Notes: generated by a model not told the origin, from the letters alone. A stretch of 53,385 nucleotides of DNA from Synechococcus sp. BS301-5m-G53 (GCA_016779825.1 JADHMX010000004.1:1-53385), one strand, 5' to 3'; counted from the stretch's first letter, positions 36,117 to 46,705 are shown. Translations and numbers: made by a program.

Positions 36117-37148
36117 CTAGCAAGAGCGCTGCAGCCATGGCGTGACCAATGGACGCGCGAGGGAGAGGGCGCGCTCCCAGCCCTCGGGCCATTGCCACAG
36201 AGCAGATCCACGGGTTTGCGCCTCCTCCAGCACAGGCATCAACAGGCGACGGGCCACACCTCCAAAGGCGATGCCCGCCGGCCGCTCCGTCGGATGCAAG
36301 AACTCCAGCGTTGCAGCGTTGGTGCCACCGGCCAGCTGCAGCGGACCCGGCGGGGCCAGACCACGCATGGCACGCCAGAGCTGAACCGCAGCCCGCGCAG
36401 TGCCTGCGCCCACATCGCCGCTCATCGGACGCCCATCCAACTGCCAGAGATGTGCGTAACCGGCTTGCCGCACAGAGGAATAGCGATGCCAAAGCAACCG
36501 AGCCAACTGATCGACCTTCAGGCCGTGCCCCTCCAAGCCGGAGCTCACCGCCAAACGCCGCAGGGGAACGTTGTGCTGCTGAAGGCTATGGATCAGCGTC
36601 GAGAAGCCCTCGGCATGGCCAGACGCCGTGTGAATCTCCACCGCATCGGGCTGAATGGACTTCAACAGGGTGATCACCTGCTCCGGAGCCAGTCGATGGT
36701 CGCGTGCCTCGATCAACCCATGAGGACAGGCCGGCAAGCAGCGGCCGCAGCCATAGCAACGCTGCTGGTCGATCGCAGCACCGGGCGGAATCGCTGCAGC
36801 CGGACAAATCCTTTCGCAGGGACGCGGACAGTCCGCAGGGCAGCGATCAGGATCGAACCAGGCCTTGCGGAAGTGAGCATCGACGCCATCGCTGAGGCTG
36901 ACCATCAGCCAGGGACGGTGGCCTGTTTGCTCCTCAGCCCAGTCCAGGCCCCGACGTGCTGCAAGAACGACCGCTGGATCGGCAGCCACATCGACGCAAT
37001 GAACCCCGACAGCCGCAAAAACAGCGGTGAGATCAGCAATGGCAGGCAAATCCTGATTGCTTGCTCCACAGATCAGCTTGACCCATCGCCCCTGAGCGAG
37101 GGCTTCTTCAGGCGTCAGGCCTTCAGATATGTCGTCATCGGTTCCCAC
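36117..37148 (-). CDS. ldpA: LdpA, iron-sulfur light-input protein to the circadian clock
   Basis: 343 residues from GTG 37148, overlapping the ndhN end by 34 bases. LdpA senses redox state and adjusts KaiA and CikA levels in Synechococcus elongatus. Two ferredoxin-like clusters of cysteines are visible: residues 103, 107, 111 and 115 in ‘[16 protein letters not shown]’, and 131, 134, 137 and 141 in ‘[15 protein letters not shown]’. The C-terminal domain follows. Marine relatives keep ldpA although their clock is reduced in some lineages. The start is a choice; the frame is open further upstream, inside ndhN. Confidence 0.9.
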   Translation of the reverse strand: MGTDDDISEGLTPEEALAQGRWVKLICGASNQDLPAIADLTAVFAAVGVHCVDVAADPAVVLAARRGLDWAEEQTGHRPWLMVSLSDGVDAHFRKAWFDPDRCPADCPRPCERICPAAAIPPGAAIDQQRCYGCGRCLPACPHGLIEARDHRLAPEQVITLLKSIQPDAVEIHTASGHAEGFSTLIHSLQQHNVPLRRLAVSSGLEGHGLKVDQLARLLWHRYSSVRQAGYAHLWQLDGRPMSGDVGAGTARAAVQLWRAMRGLAPPGPLQLAGGTNAATLEFLHPTERPAGIAFGGVARRLLMPVLEEAQTRGSALWQWPEGWERALSLARPLVTPWLQRSC

Positions 37149-37576
37149 TTCAGGCTGCGAGCACCACCCATCTCCACGATGATGCGCAATCGAGGTTCGC
37201 GCTTGCACAGATCGCAGAGCGAGAGAAGTTCGGAGCGCGACAGCACCTGACCTTCCAGCAGCCAGAGCGCCACAGGAGCATCACCTTCAAAGAGGTCTCC
37301 GAGCTGAGGAGCCACCTCCTGCACTTCGCCCACAGCTGCGCCACGGCCAACACTTTGATGGCCGAGATGGGGAGGACGGATGCCGTGCTTTTGGGTGAGG
37401 AACACTTCAGGATCCCCGAGCCCCCGGGCTGATGTCATCCGGGTGCGATACCCAGCACCACGCAGACGTCTTAAAAGCCGCGTTTCTGCACCACCCTCCA
37501 GCGGAGCCTGAACAGCCAGACAGCCATTGGCTTCGAGATCGCGGCGAAATGCCTGACCGGTGAGAAGCAGTGGCAT
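37115..37576 (-). CDS. ndhN: NAD(P)H-quinone oxidoreductase subunit N
   Basis: 153 residues from ATG 37576; the frame stays open upstream but that part has no match. NdhN is a small peripheral subunit of the cyanobacterial NDH-1 complex, needed for its assembly in cyclic electron flow and respiration. Recognisable text: ‘[15 protein letters not shown]’, ‘[19 protein letters not shown]’, ‘[22 protein letters not shown]’ (split) and ‘[14 protein letters not shown]’. First gene of a minus-strand unit with ldpA and the ycf45-type gene. Confidence 0.93.
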   Translation of the reverse strand: MPLLLTGQAFRRDLEANGCLAVQAPLEGGAETRLLRRLRGAGYRTRMTSARGLGDPEVFLTQKHGIRPPHLGHQSVGRGAAVGEVQEVAPQLGDLFEGDAPVALWLLEGQVLSRSELLSLCDLCKREPRLRIIVEMGGARSLKWEPMTTYLKA

Positions 37577-37711
37577 GGCAGCTCCAGGGATTGGAGGAGA
37601 TTCTGGCAGCAGATAGCGGGTGCAGGAGAGGGGGAAGGTCGGTGATGTAGGTTCGTTGTTTGTTCTGTGTTTCTGTGCCCGTCCGCTAGCCGGGCCTCCA
37701 GTCGGCAGAAC

Positions 37712-37735
37712 AGATTCGACGATTGCGTCGAATCT
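37712..37735 (+). repeat. Perfect 10-bp stem-loop in the rplC leader
   Basis: AGATTCGACG and CGTCGAATCT are exact reverse complements around the loop ATTG. It is not followed by a T run, so it is not a standard terminator. It is probably part of the leader RNA fold or a DNA-level operator. Confidence 0.6.
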
Positions 37736-37847
37736 CCAGGCCAGTACGGAAGTTTTCTTCGGAAATTCCCGTCGGGAAACTGCAACAGCACATCGTGCCG
37801 ATGCAAGTCCCAGCCTCGCTGAATCGTTCGCTAGCCCATTCGAATCC

Positions 37848-37861
37848 ACTCCCTCGGGAGT
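37848..37861 (+). repeat. ACTCCC/GGGAGT stem-loop in the rplC leader
   Basis: A perfect 6-bp stem with a TC loop, flanked by two TTCGAA copies at 37840-37845 and 37867-37872 that could extend the hairpin after an internal loop. It lies about 95 bases before the rplC start. Confidence 0.5.
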
Positions 37862-37957
37862 TCCGCTTCGAACCACGTCTGCGTCCAATCGATCAGCACC
37901 TGACCCCACGCGGATTTCCGCATGGTGGTTGTCCACGCTGGCGCTTCCTCCCCATCC

Positions 37958-38614
37958 ATGTCCATCGGCATCCTCGGGAAGAAGCTGGGTATGTCCCAGT
38001 TCTTCGACGAGCAGGGCAGAGCTGTTCCGGTCACCTTGATCGAAGCCGGCCCCTGCCGCATCACCCAACTCAAGAACGACGACACTGACGGTTATTCCGC
38101 AGTGCAGATCGGCTTTGGCGAAACCCGCGAGAAGCTGATCAACAAGCCCGCCCAGGGTCACCTGAACAAATCCGGTGAGGGCCTTCTGCGTCATCTATGC
38201 GAGTACCGCGTCGACAGCGTTGAAGGGCTCGAACTCGGTGGAGCCATCACCGTCGGCGATTTCGAAGCCGGCCAAAAAGTGGATGTCAGCGGTGACACCG
38301 TCGGCCGCGGCTTCGCTGGCCTTCAAAAGCGCCACGGTTTCAGCCGGGGGCCCATGTCCCACGGTTCCAAGAACCACCGCGAACCTGGTTCGATCGGTGC
38401 GGGTACAACCCCGGGCCGCATCTACCCCGGCAAGCGGATGGCCGGTCGCTACGGCGGCAAGAAGATCACCACCCGCGGTCTGACCATCCTCAAGGTGGAC
38501 AGCGAGCACAACCTGCTGGTGGTGAAGGGATCCGTTCCCGGCAAGCCCGGAGCGCTGCTCAACATCCGCCCGGCCCTGCGCGTGGGCGCCAAGCCCGCCA
38601 AAGGAGGTAAGTGA
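37958..38614 (+). CDS. rplC: 50S ribosomal protein L3
   Basis: 218 residues from ATG 37958, first gene of the cluster. The ‘[20 protein letters not shown]’ start and ‘[20 protein letters not shown]’ are typical of L3, which reaches toward the peptidyl-transferase centre. rpsJ, which begins the S10 operon in many bacteria, is not upstream here, as usual in cyanobacteria. The stop overlaps rplD by one base. Confidence 0.97.
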   Translation: MSIGILGKKLGMSQFFDEQGRAVPVTLIEAGPCRITQLKNDDTDGYSAVQIGFGETREKLINKPAQGHLNKSGEGLLRHLCEYRVDSVEGLELGGAITVGDFEAGQKVDVSGDTVGRGFAGLQKRHGFSRGPMSHGSKNHREPGSIGAGTTPGRIYPGKRMAGRYGGKKITTRGLTILKVDSEHNLLVVKGSVPGKPGALLNIRPALRVGAKPAKGGK

Positions 38615-39249
38615 TGGCCAGTTGTGTCGTTCGTGATTGGCAGGGCAAGGAAGCCGGCAAGGCAACCCTGGACCTGAAGGTGGCCAAAGAGACCACCGCC
38701 GTTGATCTCATGCATCGGGCTGTTCTGCGTCAGCAGGCCCATGCACGCCAAGGAACCGCCAGCACCCTCACCCGCGCAGAAGTGCGTGGTGGTGGTCGCA
38801 AGCCCTACAAGCAGAAAGGAACTGGTCGGGCCCGTCAGGGATCCATCCGGACTCCCCTGAAGCCCGGCGGCGGCATCATCTTTGGACCCAAGCCCCGCAC
38901 CTACAACCTTGCGATGAACCGCAAGGAGCGTCGTCTGGCCCTGCGCACTGCGCTGATGGCCCGCATTGACGATGTGATCGTCGTGAAGGACTTCGCTACT
39001 GCGCTAGAAGCCCCCAAGACCCGTGAGATCACGGATGCTCTGGGACGCCTCGGTGTCGCGGCCGGCTCCAAGGTGCTCATCGTTCTGACGAACCCCTCCG
39101 ATGTTGTTCGCCGTTCCGTGCGCAACCTGGAGAAAGTCAAGTTGATCTCCTCAGATCAGCTGAACGTCTTCGACCTGCTCCACGCCAATGCTCTGGTGCT
39201 GGGCGAGGAAGCTCTCGCAACCATCCAGGAGGTCTACGGCGATGACTGA
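38614..39249 (+). CDS. rplD: 50S ribosomal protein L4
   Basis: 211 residues from ATG 38614, preceded by a strong GGAGG Shine-Dalgarno inside the rplC end. L4 lines the peptide exit tunnel. The extended loop ‘[20 protein letters not shown]’ is clear. In Escherichia coli L4 also represses its own operon; the sequence gives no direct proof of that here. It overlaps rplW by 8 bases. Confidence 0.97.
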   Translation: MASCVVRDWQGKEAGKATLDLKVAKETTAVDLMHRAVLRQQAHARQGTASTLTRAEVRGGGRKPYKQKGTGRARQGSIRTPLKPGGGIIFGPKPRTYNLAMNRKERRLALRTALMARIDDVIVVKDFATALEAPKTREITDALGRLGVAAGSKVLIVLTNPSDVVRRSVRNLEKVKLISSDQLNVFDLLHANALVLGEEALATIQEVYGDD

Positions 39250-39544
39250 ACGTTTCCAAGGACGCCTGGCGGATGTGATCCGCCGTCCCTTGATTACCGA
39301 GAAGGCGACTCGCGCCCTCGAAATCAACCAGTACACCTTCGAGGTGGACCACCGCGCCGCAAAGCCCGACATCAAGGCCGCCATTGAGCAGCTCTTCGAT
39401 GTGAAGGTCACCGGCATCAGCACCATGAACCCCCCGCGTCGCTCGCGTCGCATGGGTCGCTTCGCCGGCAAACGTGCCCAGGTGAAGAAAGCCGTGGTGC
39501 GCCTGGCGGAGGGCAACTCGATCCAACTCTTCCCTGAGTCCTGA
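39242..39544 (+). CDS. rplW: 50S ribosomal protein L23
   Basis: 100 residues from ATG 39242, inside the last codons of rplD. L23 sits at the tunnel exit and docks trigger factor and the signal recognition particle. ‘[21 protein letters not shown]’ (split) and ‘[20 protein letters not shown]’ are characteristic. Confidence 0.97.
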   Translation: MTERFQGRLADVIRRPLITEKATRALEINQYTFEVDHRAAKPDIKAAIEQLFDVKVTGISTMNPPRRSRRMGRFAGKRAQVKKAVVRLAEGNSIQLFPES

Positions 39545-39559
39545 GGGGTCTGAATCGTC

Positions 39560-40423
39560 ATGGCAATCCGTAATTTCCGCCCCTACACCCCCGGTACCCG
39601 CACCCGGGTGGTCACTGATTTCAGTGAAATCACCAGCCGCAAGCCGGAGCGGACCCTGGTGGTGGCCAAACACCGCCGCAAGGGCCGCAACAACCGCGGT
39701 GTGATCACCTGCCGCCACCGCGGTGGTGGTCACAAGCGCCTCTACCGCGTGGTCGACTTCCGTCGCAACAAGCACGGTGTCACCGCCAAGGTGGCCGCGA
39801 TTCACTACGACCCGCACCGCAACGCGCGTCTGGCACTGCTCTTCTATGCCGATGGCGAGAAGCGCTACATCCTGGCTCCCGCAGGAGTTCAGGTGGGTCA
39901 GACCGTGGTCTCCGGCCCTGATGCTCCGATCGAAAACGGCAATGCCATGCCGTTGTCCTCGGTGCCCCTCGGTTCGGCTGTTCACTGCGTTGAGCTCTAC
40001 GCCGGTCGTGGCGGCCAGATGGTCCGTACCGCCGGTGCCAGCGCCCAGGTGATGGCAAAAGAAGGCGACTACGTCGCTCTGAAGCTGCCCTCCACTGAGG
40101 TCCGCCTGGTTCGCCGCGAGTGCTACGCCACCCTCGGCGAGGTCGGCAACTCCGAGATGCGCAACACCAGCCTGGGCAAGGCTGGGCGTCGCCGCTGGCT
40201 CGGACGTCGACCTCAGGTGCGAGGCAGTGTGATGAACCCCTGCGATCACCCCCACGGTGGTGGTGAGGGTCGTGCACCAATCGGCCGTTCCGGCCCGGTG
40301 ACCCCCTGGGGCAAACCCGCCCTCGGTCTCAAGACCCGCAAGCGGAACAAACCCAGCAACCAATACGTGCTCCGGAAGCGTCGCAAGACCTCCAAGCGGA
40401 GCCGTGGCGGACGCGATTCCTGA
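39560..40423 (+). CDS. rplB: 50S ribosomal protein L2
   Basis: 287 residues. L2 binds 23S rRNA domain IV and is needed for subunit joining. ‘[21 protein letters not shown]’ (split) and ‘[18 protein letters not shown]’ with the conserved His are present. The C-terminus is strongly basic (‘[13 protein letters not shown]’). Confidence 0.98.
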   Translation: MAIRNFRPYTPGTRTRVVTDFSEITSRKPERTLVVAKHRRKGRNNRGVITCRHRGGGHKRLYRVVDFRRNKHGVTAKVAAIHYDPHRNARLALLFYADGEKRYILAPAGVQVGQTVVSGPDAPIENGNAMPLSSVPLGSAVHCVELYAGRGGQMVRTAGASAQVMAKEGDYVALKLPSTEVRLVRRECYATLGEVGNSEMRNTSLGKAGRRRWLGRRPQVRGSVMNPCDHPHGGGEGRAPIGRSGPVTPWGKPALGLKTRKRNKPSNQYVLRKRRKTSKRSRGGRDS

Positions 40424-40458
40424 TGCAAACCATCACTTTGCCGCTTGCTTAAACCGTT

Positions 40459-40734
40459 ATGGGACGTTCACTCAAAAAAGGTCCGTTTATTGCCGACAGC
40501 CTGCTTCGCAAGGTTGAAAAGCAGAACGACAACGACGACAAGTCTGTGATCAAAACCTGGTCACGGGCCTCCACGATCCTGCCGATGATGATCGGCCACA
40601 CGATCGCGGTTCACAACGGCCGCACCCATGTGCCGGTGTTCATCACCGAGCAAATGGTGGGCCACAAGCTGGGAGAGTTCGCTCCCACCCGCACCTTCAA
40701 GGGCCACATCAGAGACAAGAAAGGAGGCCGCTAA
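40459..40734 (+). CDS. rpsS: 30S ribosomal protein S19
   Basis: 91 residues, normal length. S19 binds the 16S rRNA head next to S13. ‘[16 protein letters not shown]’ and ‘[23 protein letters not shown]’ (split) are conserved. Its last codons contain AAAGGAGG, a ribosome binding site for rplV. Confidence 0.97.
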   Translation: MGRSLKKGPFIADSLLRKVEKQNDNDDKSVIKTWSRASTILPMMIGHTIAVHNGRTHVPVFITEQMVGHKLGEFAPTRTFKGHIRDKKGGR

Positions 40735-40737
40735 TTC

Positions 40738-41103
40738 ATGACATCGTCAACCCCAACGGCACCCACCGCCCAGGCTCACGGTCGCTTCATCCGAGGCTCC
40801 GTGTCGAAGGTGCGCCGTGTGCTCGACCAAATCCGTGGCCGCACCTATCGCGACGCGCTGATCATGCTCGAGTTCATGCCTTACCGCTCTACCGGACCGA
40901 TCACCAAGGTGCTTCGGTCTGCGGTGGCCAACGCTGAGCACAACCTCGGTCTTGACCCCTCATCTCTGGTGATTTCGAGCGCCAGCGCCGACATGGGCCC
41001 CTCCATGAAGCGCTATCGCCCCCGGGCCCAAGGCCGGGCTTACCAGATCAAGAAACAGACCTGCCACATCAGCATTGCTGTGGCAGCTCAGACCGATTCC
41101 TGA
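40738..41103 (+). CDS. rplV: 50S ribosomal protein L22
   Basis: 121 residues from ATG 40738. L22 reaches into the exit tunnel, near the macrolide site. ‘[22 protein letters not shown]’ (split) and ‘FKR’-like basic loops are in order; ‘[21 protein letters not shown]’ is the tunnel-loop region (split). Confidence 0.97.
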   Translation: MTSSTPTAPTAQAHGRFIRGSVSKVRRVLDQIRGRTYRDALIMLEFMPYRSTGPITKVLRSAVANAEHNLGLDPSSLVISSASADMGPSMKRYRPRAQGRAYQIKKQTCHISIAVAAQTDS

Positions 41104-41123
41104 CCCCCGAGGACTCCGACCCA

Positions 41124-41852
41124 ATGGGACACAAAATCAACCCAACCGGTCTGCGCCTGGGGATCACCCAGGAACACCGGTCACGCTGGTACGCCTCCAG
41201 CAAGAGTTATCCGGCCCTCCTCCAGGAGGACGATCGGATTCGCAAGTTCATCCACAAGAAATACGGCTCCGCAGGCATCAGCGATGTGCTGATCGCCCGC
41301 AAGGCCGATCAACTGGAAGTTGAACTCAAGACCGCACGCCCCGGTGTGCTGGTCGGCCGTCAAGGCAGCGGCATCGAAGAACTTCGCTCCGGCATTCAGA
41401 AGACCGTCGGCGACTCCAGTCGTCAGGTGCGGATCAATGTTGTCGAGGTCGAACGCGTCGACGGTGATGCTTTCCTCCTGGCCGAGTACATCGCCCAGCA
41501 GCTGGAGAAGCGTGTGGCCTTCCGCCGCACCATCCGCATGGCTGTGCAGCGCGCCCAGCGTGCCGGTGTTCTGGGTCTGAAGATCCAGGTGTCCGGTCGC
41601 CTAAACGGTGCCGAGATTGCTCGGACGGAGTGGACCCGAGAGGGTCGGGTGCCCCTGCACACCCTGCGTGCCGACATCGACTACGCCACCAAGGTGGCCA
41701 GTACGACCTACGGCGTGCTCGGCATCAAGGTGTGGGTGTTCAAGGGCGAGGTGCTGAGCGAACAGGCTCAGCCCATGCCGGTGGGTGCCGCCCCCCGGCG
41801 CCGGGCCAGCCGTCGGCCCCAACAGTTCGAAGACCGCTCCAACGAGGGTTGA
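41124..41852 (+). CDS. rpsC: 30S ribosomal protein S3
   Basis: 242 residues. S3 shapes the mRNA entry channel. The KH domain carries ‘[17 protein letters not shown]’, and the C-terminal domain has ‘[20 protein letters not shown]’. A basic tail ‘[17 protein letters not shown]’ is longer than in the Escherichia coli protein (233 residues). Confidence 0.98.
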   Translation: MGHKINPTGLRLGITQEHRSRWYASSKSYPALLQEDDRIRKFIHKKYGSAGISDVLIARKADQLEVELKTARPGVLVGRQGSGIEELRSGIQKTVGDSSRQVRINVVEVERVDGDAFLLAEYIAQQLEKRVAFRRTIRMAVQRAQRAGVLGLKIQVSGRLNGAEIARTEWTREGRVPLHTLRADIDYATKVASTTYGVLGIKVWVFKGEVLSEQAQPMPVGAAPRRRASRRPQQFEDRSNEG

Positions 41853-41868
41853 ACAGGAGGCCTGAACC

Positions 41869-42345
41869 ATGCTGAGTCCAAAACGCGTCAAATTCCGTAA
41901 GCAGCAGCGAGGCCGCATGCGCGGCGTCGCCACCCGGGGCAACACCATTGCCTTCGGACAATTCGCGCTGCAGGCACAGGAGTGTGGCTGGATCACCTCG
42001 CGCCAGATCGAGGCCAGCCGTCGTGCCATGACCCGCTACGTCAAGCGTGGCGGAAAAATCTGGATCCGGATCTTCCCCGACAAGCCGGTCACCATGCGCG
42101 CTGCCGAAACCCGGATGGGTTCCGGTAAGGGCAACCCCGAATTCTGGGTAGCGGTGATCAAGCCCGGCCGGATCCTGTTCGAGATGGGCGGTGCTGAAAT
42201 CACCCCCGAAATCGCCCGGGAAGCCATGCGCCTGGCGCAGTACAAGCTGCCCGTGAAGACCAAGTTCATCCAACTGGATGAGCAGGAGAAGTCAGCTGGT
42301 GCCAAGGCTCCGGCAGCTTCTGAAGCCGTCACCGTGGAGTCCTGA
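41869..42345 (+). CDS. rplP: 50S ribosomal protein L16
   Basis: 158 residues, about 20 longer than the common 136 because of an Ala/Glu-rich C-terminal tail (‘[16 protein letters not shown]’). L16 helps position A-site tRNA. ‘[19 protein letters not shown]’ and ‘RPVT’-like core ‘[21 protein letters not shown]’ (split) are conserved. Confidence 0.97.
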   Translation: MLSPKRVKFRKQQRGRMRGVATRGNTIAFGQFALQAQECGWITSRQIEASRRAMTRYVKRGGKIWIRIFPDKPVTMRAAETRMGSGKGNPEFWVAVIKPGRILFEMGGAEITPEIAREAMRLAQYKLPVKTKFIQLDEQEKSAGAKAPAASEAVTVES

Positions 42346-42347
42346 CC

Positions 42348-42557
42348 ATGGCCCGTCCCAACGCCGCAGATGTGCGCAGCCTGTCCGATTCGGACATCAC
42401 CGAACAGATCGATGGCCTGCGCCGCGAACTGTTCCAACTCCGTTTCCAGCAGGCAACGCGCCAGCTCGCCAACACGCACCGTTTCAAAGAGGTCCGCATC
42501 AAGCTGGCCCAGCTGCTGACGGTGCAGTCGGAGCGCCAGCGCTCCACCGCCTCCTGA
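42348..42557 (+). CDS. rpmC: 50S ribosomal protein L29
   Basis: 69 residues, two helices. ‘[21 protein letters not shown]’ (split) and ‘[21 protein letters not shown]’ (split) are typical. L29 borders the tunnel exit beside L23. Confidence 0.95.
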   Translation: MARPNAADVRSLSDSDITEQIDGLRRELFQLRFQQATRQLANTHRFKEVRIKLAQLLTVQSERQRSTAS

Positions 42558-42574
42558 TTCCCCCCTCCGTAACC

Positions 42575-42871
42575 ATGGCAGTCAAGGAAAGGGTCGGCAC
42601 CGTCGTCAGCGACAAGATGGAAAAAACGGTGGTGGTCGCGGTGGAAACCCGCTTCCCTCACCCCATCTATCAAAAGACGGTCAGCCGTACCACCCGTTAC
42701 AAGGCTCACGACGAAGACAACACCTGTCGCGTCGGTGACCGTGTTCGCATCACTGAAACCCGTCCGATGAGCCGCCAGAAGCGGTGGGCCATCGCCGAGG
42801 TTCTCAGCCATAGCCCCAAGGCTGCAGCTGAGGAAGCCAACAAGGCTGAAGCTCAGGAGGTGAACCAGTGA
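42575..42871 (+). CDS. rpsQ: 30S ribosomal protein S17
   Basis: 98 residues from ATG 42575. ‘[19 protein letters not shown]’ and ‘[19 protein letters not shown]’ give the OB fold of S17, an early 16S rRNA binder. An Ala/Glu-rich tail of about 15 residues is extra compared with the 84-residue Escherichia coli form. Its stop overlaps the rplN GTG start (GTGA). Confidence 0.97.
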   Translation: MAVKERVGTVVSDKMEKTVVVAVETRFPHPIYQKTVSRTTRYKAHDEDNTCRVGDRVRITETRPMSRQKRWAIAEVLSHSPKAAAEEANKAEAQEVNQ

Positions 42872-43233
42872 TCCAGCAGGAGTCCTATCTCACCGTTGCC
42901 GACAACAGCGGCGCCAAGCGCATCCAATGCATTCGCGTCCTCGGCACCAACCGTCGTTATGCCCACGTGGGCGACGTGATCGTTGCCGCCGTGAAGGATG
43001 CCGCCCCCAACATGGGCGTCAAAAAGTCCGACGTGGTGAAGGCCGTTGTGGTGCGCACCAAAGCCACCATGCGTCGTGAAACCGGAAACTCCATCCGTTT
43101 CGACGACAACGCCGCCGTGATCATCAACGACGACAAAAACCCGAAAGGCACCCGCGTCTTCGGACCTGTGGCCCGTGAGCTGCGTGAGCGCAGCTTCACC
43201 AAAATCGTGTCCCTCGCTCCGGAGGTGATCTGA
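42868..43233 (+). CDS. rplN: 50S ribosomal protein L14
   Basis: 121 residues from GTG 42868. ‘[20 protein letters not shown]’ is the standard L14 start, so GTG is the correct start. L14 contacts 16S rRNA across the subunit interface and is the RsfS silencing-factor target. Confidence 0.97.
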   Translation: MIQQESYLTVADNSGAKRIQCIRVLGTNRRYAHVGDVIVAAVKDAAPNMGVKKSDVVKAVVVRTKATMRRETGNSIRFDDNAAVIINDDKNPKGTRVFGPVARELRERSFTKIVSLAPEVI

Positions 43234-43235
43234 CC

Positions 43236-43592
43236 ATGGCGACTGCAACCACCAAGGCCAAGGCCACCGAGCGCATGAAGATGCGCATCCGCAAGGGCGA
43301 CACCGTTCAGGTGATCGCCGGCAAGGACAAGGGCAAGACCGGTGCCGTTCTGCGCACCCTGCCCAACGAGAACCGTGTCGTCGTGGAAGGGGTGAACATG
43401 CGCACCCGCCACGAAAAGCCCACCCAGGAGGGCGAGACCGGCCGCATCGTGACGGAGGAAGCATCCCTGCATGCCTCCAACGTGATGCTCTATTCCACCG
43501 CCAAAAAGGTGGCGAGCCGCGTTGAAATCGTCGTCGAGAAAGACGGCACCAAGAAGCGCCGGCTGAAGAAAACCGGTGAAGTCCTCGACTGA
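43236..43592 (+). CDS. rplX: 50S ribosomal protein L24
   Basis: 118 residues. The KOW motif is ‘[21 protein letters not shown]’ (split), followed by ‘[18 protein letters not shown]’. L24 starts 50S assembly by binding the 5' end of 23S rRNA. rplE follows after 40 bases. Confidence 0.97.
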   Translation: MATATTKAKATERMKMRIRKGDTVQVIAGKDKGKTGAVLRTLPNENRVVVEGVNMRTRHEKPTQEGETGRIVTEEASLHASNVMLYSTAKKVASRVEIVVEKDGTKKRRLKKTGEVLD

Positions 43593-43632
43593 TCCCGACT
43601 TCTGACCACGCCCAGAAGCACCCCAACCCGTT

Positions 43633-44172
43633 ATGTCACTCAAGAAGCGCTACCGGGAGACCATCCAGCCCAAGCTGAAGAAGGATCTCTCCCTCAACAA
43701 CATCCATGAAGTCCCCAAGGTGGTGAAAGTCACCGTCAACCGGGGTCTCGGCGAAGCCGCCGCCAATGCCAAGTCTCTCGAGGCTTCGGTGAATGAGCTG
43801 GCGCAGATCACCGGCCAGAAGGTCGTTGTGACCCGTGCCAAGAAGGCCATCGCCGGCTTCAAGATTCGGCAGGGAATGCCGATCGGCTGTGCCGTCACCC
43901 TCCGTGGTGATCGGATGTATGCCTTTCTCGAGCGCCTGATCAACCTGGCGCTGCCCCGCATCCGCGACTTCCGCGGGGTCAGCCCCAAGAGTTTCGATGG
44001 CCGCGGCAACTACACCCTTGGGGTGCGCGAACAGATCATTTTCCCTGAGATCTCCTTCGACAAGATCGATGCGATCCGGGGCATGGACATCACCATCGTG
44101 ACCACTGCCCGTTCGGACGAAGAGGGCCGGGCCCTCCTCCGCGAGATGGGAATGCCGTTCCAGAGCAACTGA
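43633..44172 (+). CDS. rplE: 50S ribosomal protein L5
   Basis: 179 residues. ‘[20 protein letters not shown]’, ‘[21 protein letters not shown]’ (split) and ‘[20 protein letters not shown]’ are conserved. L5 binds 5S rRNA. rpsN normally follows in many bacteria but is missing here. Confidence 0.98.
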   Translation: MSLKKRYRETIQPKLKKDLSLNNIHEVPKVVKVTVNRGLGEAAANAKSLEASVNELAQITGQKVVVTRAKKAIAGFKIRQGMPIGCAVTLRGDRMYAFLERLINLALPRIRDFRGVSPKSFDGRGNYTLGVREQIIFPEISFDKIDAIRGMDITIVTTARSDEEGRALLREMGMPFQSN

Positions 44173-44191
44173 GCCCTCCCCGTCGACACCT

Positions 44192-44593
44192 ATGGCTAAC
44201 CACGACCCCATTTCCGACATGCTCACCCGCATTCGCAATGCGAGTGAAAAGCGTCACGAAACCACCAAGATCCCCGCTTCGCGGATGACCCGCAGCATCG
44301 CCAAGGTGCTGCAGCAGGAGGGCTTCATCTCCGAGATCAGCGAGCAGGGTGAAGGCGTTCGCACCGAACTGGTGCTCGCCCTCAAATACAGCGGCAAGCA
44401 CAGGCTGCCCACCATCCGCTCCATGCAGCGGGTCAGCAAGCCCGGTCTCCGCATCTACAAGAACACTCGCGGCCTGCCCAAAGTCCTCGGCGGACTTGGC
44501 GTGGCGATCATTTCCACCTCCAAGGGTGTGATGAGCGACCGCGACGCCCGTCGTGAGGGCGTCGGTGGCGAAGTGCTCTGTTACGTCTACTGA
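44192..44593 (+). CDS. rpsH: 30S ribosomal protein S8
   Basis: 133 residues. ‘[18 protein letters not shown]’ and the C-terminal ‘[20 protein letters not shown]’ with ‘LCYVY’ are diagnostic. S8 is a primary 16S rRNA binder and, in Escherichia coli, represses the spc operon. Confidence 0.98.
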   Translation: MANHDPISDMLTRIRNASEKRHETTKIPASRMTRSIAKVLQQEGFISEISEQGEGVRTELVLALKYSGKHRLPTIRSMQRVSKPGLRIYKNTRGLPKVLGGLGVAIISTSKGVMSDRDARREGVGGEVLCYVY

Positions 44594-44607
44594 TCCGGAG
44601 CTGAACC

Positions 44608-45147
44608 ATGTCACGAATCGGCAAAAACCCCGTTCCCGTCCCCGAGAAGGTCACAGTTTCCCTCGACGGTCTCACCGTCAAGGTGAAAGGACCCAAGGGC
44701 GAACTGGAGCGCACCCTTCCTGCAGGCGTCAGCGTCAGCCAGGACAACAACACCATCGTGGTTTCCCCCACGAGCACCAAGCGCATCTCCCGTGAGCGCC
44801 ACGGCCTGAGCCGCACCCTCGTCGCCAACATGATCGAGGGTGTCAACAACGGCTACAGCAAGGCCCTGGAGATCGTCGGCGTGGGCTCCCGTGCCCAGGT
44901 CAAAGGCAAAACTCTCGTGGTAAGCGCTGGCTACAGCCACCCCGTGGAGATGGAAGCCCCTGAGGGCATCACCTTCAAGGTGGAAAACAACACCAGGGTG
45001 ATCGTCTCCGGCATCGACAAGGAGCTGGTGGGCAACGAAGCCGCCAAGGTCCGCGCCATTCGTCCCCCCGAGCCCTACAAGGGCAAGGGCATCAAGTACG
45101 AGGGCGAGCGCATCCTGCGCAAGGCAGGCAAGTCCGGCAAGAAATAA
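44608..45147 (+). CDS. rplF: 50S ribosomal protein L6
   Basis: 179 residues. ‘[19 protein letters not shown]’ and ‘[19 protein letters not shown]’ are the L6 hallmarks. It lies near the factor-binding site of the large subunit. rplR follows after 33 bases. Confidence 0.98.
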   Translation: MSRIGKNPVPVPEKVTVSLDGLTVKVKGPKGELERTLPAGVSVSQDNNTIVVSPTSTKRISRERHGLSRTLVANMIEGVNNGYSKALEIVGVGSRAQVKGKTLVVSAGYSHPVEMEAPEGITFKVENNTRVIVSGIDKELVGNEAAKVRAIRPPEPYKGKGIKYEGERILRKAGKSGKK

Positions 45148-45180
45148 GCCTTGTCCTGACGTTCCTTCCCTTCCCCCACC

Positions 45181-45549
45181 ATGTCCCAACTGTCCCGCAA
45201 ACAGCAGACGCAGAAACGCCACCGGCGTCTGCGTCGTCACATCACCGGAACCTCCGACCGTCCGCGGCTGGCCGTGTTCCGCTCCAACAACCACATCTAC
45301 GCCCAGGTCATCGACGACGCGGCCCAGAGCACACTCTGTTCCGCCTCCACCGTTGACAAGGAGCTGCGTGCCGGCCTTAAGGGTCCGGCTGGCAGCTGCG
45401 ACGCCTCTGTAGCCGTCGGCGAATTGGTCGCCAAGCGCGCCATTGCCAAAGGCATCCAGCAGGTGGTGTTCGACCGCGGCGGAAATCTGTACCACGGCCG
45501 GATTAAAGCCCTCGCCGATGCCGCCCGGGAAGCGGGCCTTCAGTTCTGA
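45181..45549 (+). CDS. rplR: 50S ribosomal protein L18
   Basis: 122 residues. ‘[34 protein letters not shown]’ (in parts) and ‘[21 protein letters not shown]’ (split) are typical. L18 binds 5S rRNA together with L5. Confidence 0.98.
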   Translation: MSQLSRKQQTQKRHRRLRRHITGTSDRPRLAVFRSNNHIYAQVIDDAAQSTLCSASTVDKELRAGLKGPAGSCDASVAVGELVAKRAIAKGIQQVVFDRGGNLYHGRIKALADAAREAGLQF

Positions 45550-45563
45550 TTCCTGCTTAACCC

Positions 45564-46208
45564 ATGACAGATTCCTCCCCCCAATCCAATCCCAACGCCG
45601 TGCCGGGTGCGGCCGACGTTCCAGCGGCAGCCGGAGGGCAGCCGCAACAGGAACAGCGCCGCGGTCGTGGCGACCGTGACGGTCGTCGTGGCGACCGGCG
45701 TGGTGGTCGTCGCGGCCAGGAGCGCGACTCCGAATGGCAGGAGCGCGTGGTTCAAATCCGCCGCGTCTCCAAGACCGTGAAAGGCGGCAAGAAGATGAGC
45801 TTCCGGGCCATCGTGGTCGTTGGCAACGAGAAAGGCCAAGTCGGCGTTGGTGTCGGCAAAGCCGGTGATGTGATCGGTGCCGTCCGCAAGGGTGTTGCCG
45901 ATGGCAAGAAGCACCTCGTCAAGGTGCCGTTGACCCGTCACAACTCCATCCCGACCCTCTCCAACGGTCGTGATGGTGCTGCCAGTGTGCTCATCCGCCC
46001 TGCAGCCCCTGGTACCGGTGTGATCGCTGGCGGTTCGATCCGCACAGTGCTCGAACTCGCCGGCATCAAGAATGTCCTAGCCAAGCGCCTGGGCAGCAAG
46101 ACCCCCCTGAACAATGCACGGGCTGCCATGGTGGCTCTGTCGCTTCTCCGCACCCACAAGGAGACGGCCAAGGAACGGGGAATCTCCCTCGAACAGATCT
46201 ACTCCTGA
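45564..46208 (+). CDS. rpsE: 30S ribosomal protein S5, with Arg/Gly-rich N-terminal extension
   Basis: 214 residues against 167 in Escherichia coli. The extra ~50 N-terminal residues are Pro/Ala/Gln-rich, then strongly basic (‘[19 protein letters not shown]’), and are likely disordered or RNA-binding. The core has ‘[21 protein letters not shown]’ (split), ‘[20 protein letters not shown]’ and ‘[18 protein letters not shown]’. S5 helps decoding accuracy. rpmD (L30) is absent downstream. Confidence 0.97.
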   Translation: MTDSSPQSNPNAVPGAADVPAAAGGQPQQEQRRGRGDRDGRRGDRRGGRRGQERDSEWQERVVQIRRVSKTVKGGKKMSFRAIVVVGNEKGQVGVGVGKAGDVIGAVRKGVADGKKHLVKVPLTRHNSIPTLSNGRDGAASVLIRPAAPGTGVIAGGSIRTVLELAGIKNVLAKRLGSKTPLNNARAAMVALSLLRTHKETAKERGISLEQIYS

Positions 46209-46214
46209 TTCGCG

Positions 46215-46670
46215 ATGACTCTCCGACTCGATTCCCTCAAATCCAACAAGGGCGCTCGTCGCCGCAAACTGCGCAAGGGCCGCGGCATCGCCGCCGGTCA
46301 GGGCGCCAGCTGCGGCTTCGGTATGCGCGGCCAGAAATCCCGCTCGGGTCGCCCCACGCGCCCCGGCTTTGAGGGTGGCCAGATGCCTCTGTACCGCCGG
46401 GTGCCGAAGCTGAAGCACTTCCCCCTGGTGAACCCCAAGTTCTTCACCGTGCTCAACGTCTCGGCGCTTAATAACGTCAAAGACGGCAGCACCGTCAACT
46501 TGGATTCCCTGGTCAAGGACGGCATTGTCACCAGCCCCAAGCATCCTCTGAAGATGCTCGGCAACGGTGATCTGACAGCTAAAAAGCTGACCGTGCAAGC
46601 CGCGGCCTTCACCGCTTCCGCCCGCACCAAGATCGAAGCCGCAGGCGGCACCTGCGAAATCCTCGACTAA
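46215..46670 (+). CDS. rplO: 50S ribosomal protein L15
   Basis: 151 residues. The Gly-rich ‘[20 protein letters not shown]’ followed by ‘[15 protein letters not shown]’ is diagnostic for L15, a late 50S assembly protein. A stem-loop follows before secY. Confidence 0.97.
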   Translation: MTLRLDSLKSNKGARRRKLRKGRGIAAGQGASCGFGMRGQKSRSGRPTRPGFEGGQMPLYRRVPKLKHFPLVNPKFFTVLNVSALNNVKDGSTVNLDSLVKDGIVTSPKHPLKMLGNGDLTAKKLTVQAAAFTASARTKIEAAGGTCEILD

Positions 46671-46705
46671 TCAAGGGCTCGTCCCCAAGTCAGCCCTAGG
46701 GTCTG

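Larger units (their letters stand above)
37577..37957 (+). promoter_or_regulatory. Structured leader and promoter region of the rplC ribosomal operon
   Basis: 381 bases between ndhN and rplC. It holds at least three strong stem-loops on the + strand. At 37712-37735 a perfect 10-bp stem (AGATTCGACG/CGTCGAATCT) has a 4-base loop. Around 37748-37785 lie nested short stems (TTCCCG/CGGGAA). At 37840-37872 ACTCCC/GGGAGT with a TC loop sits inside an outer TTCGAA/TTCGAA pair. In enteric bacteria the S10 operon leader is bound by L4; whether this leader works that way is unknown. The divergent ndhN promoter must also lie here. Confidence 0.55.

Noticed and set aside
37577-37957. Open frames inside the rplC leader as genes
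   Set aside because: Their translations are low-complexity and Arg/Ser-rich, with no recognisable family; the stem-loops explain the region better.
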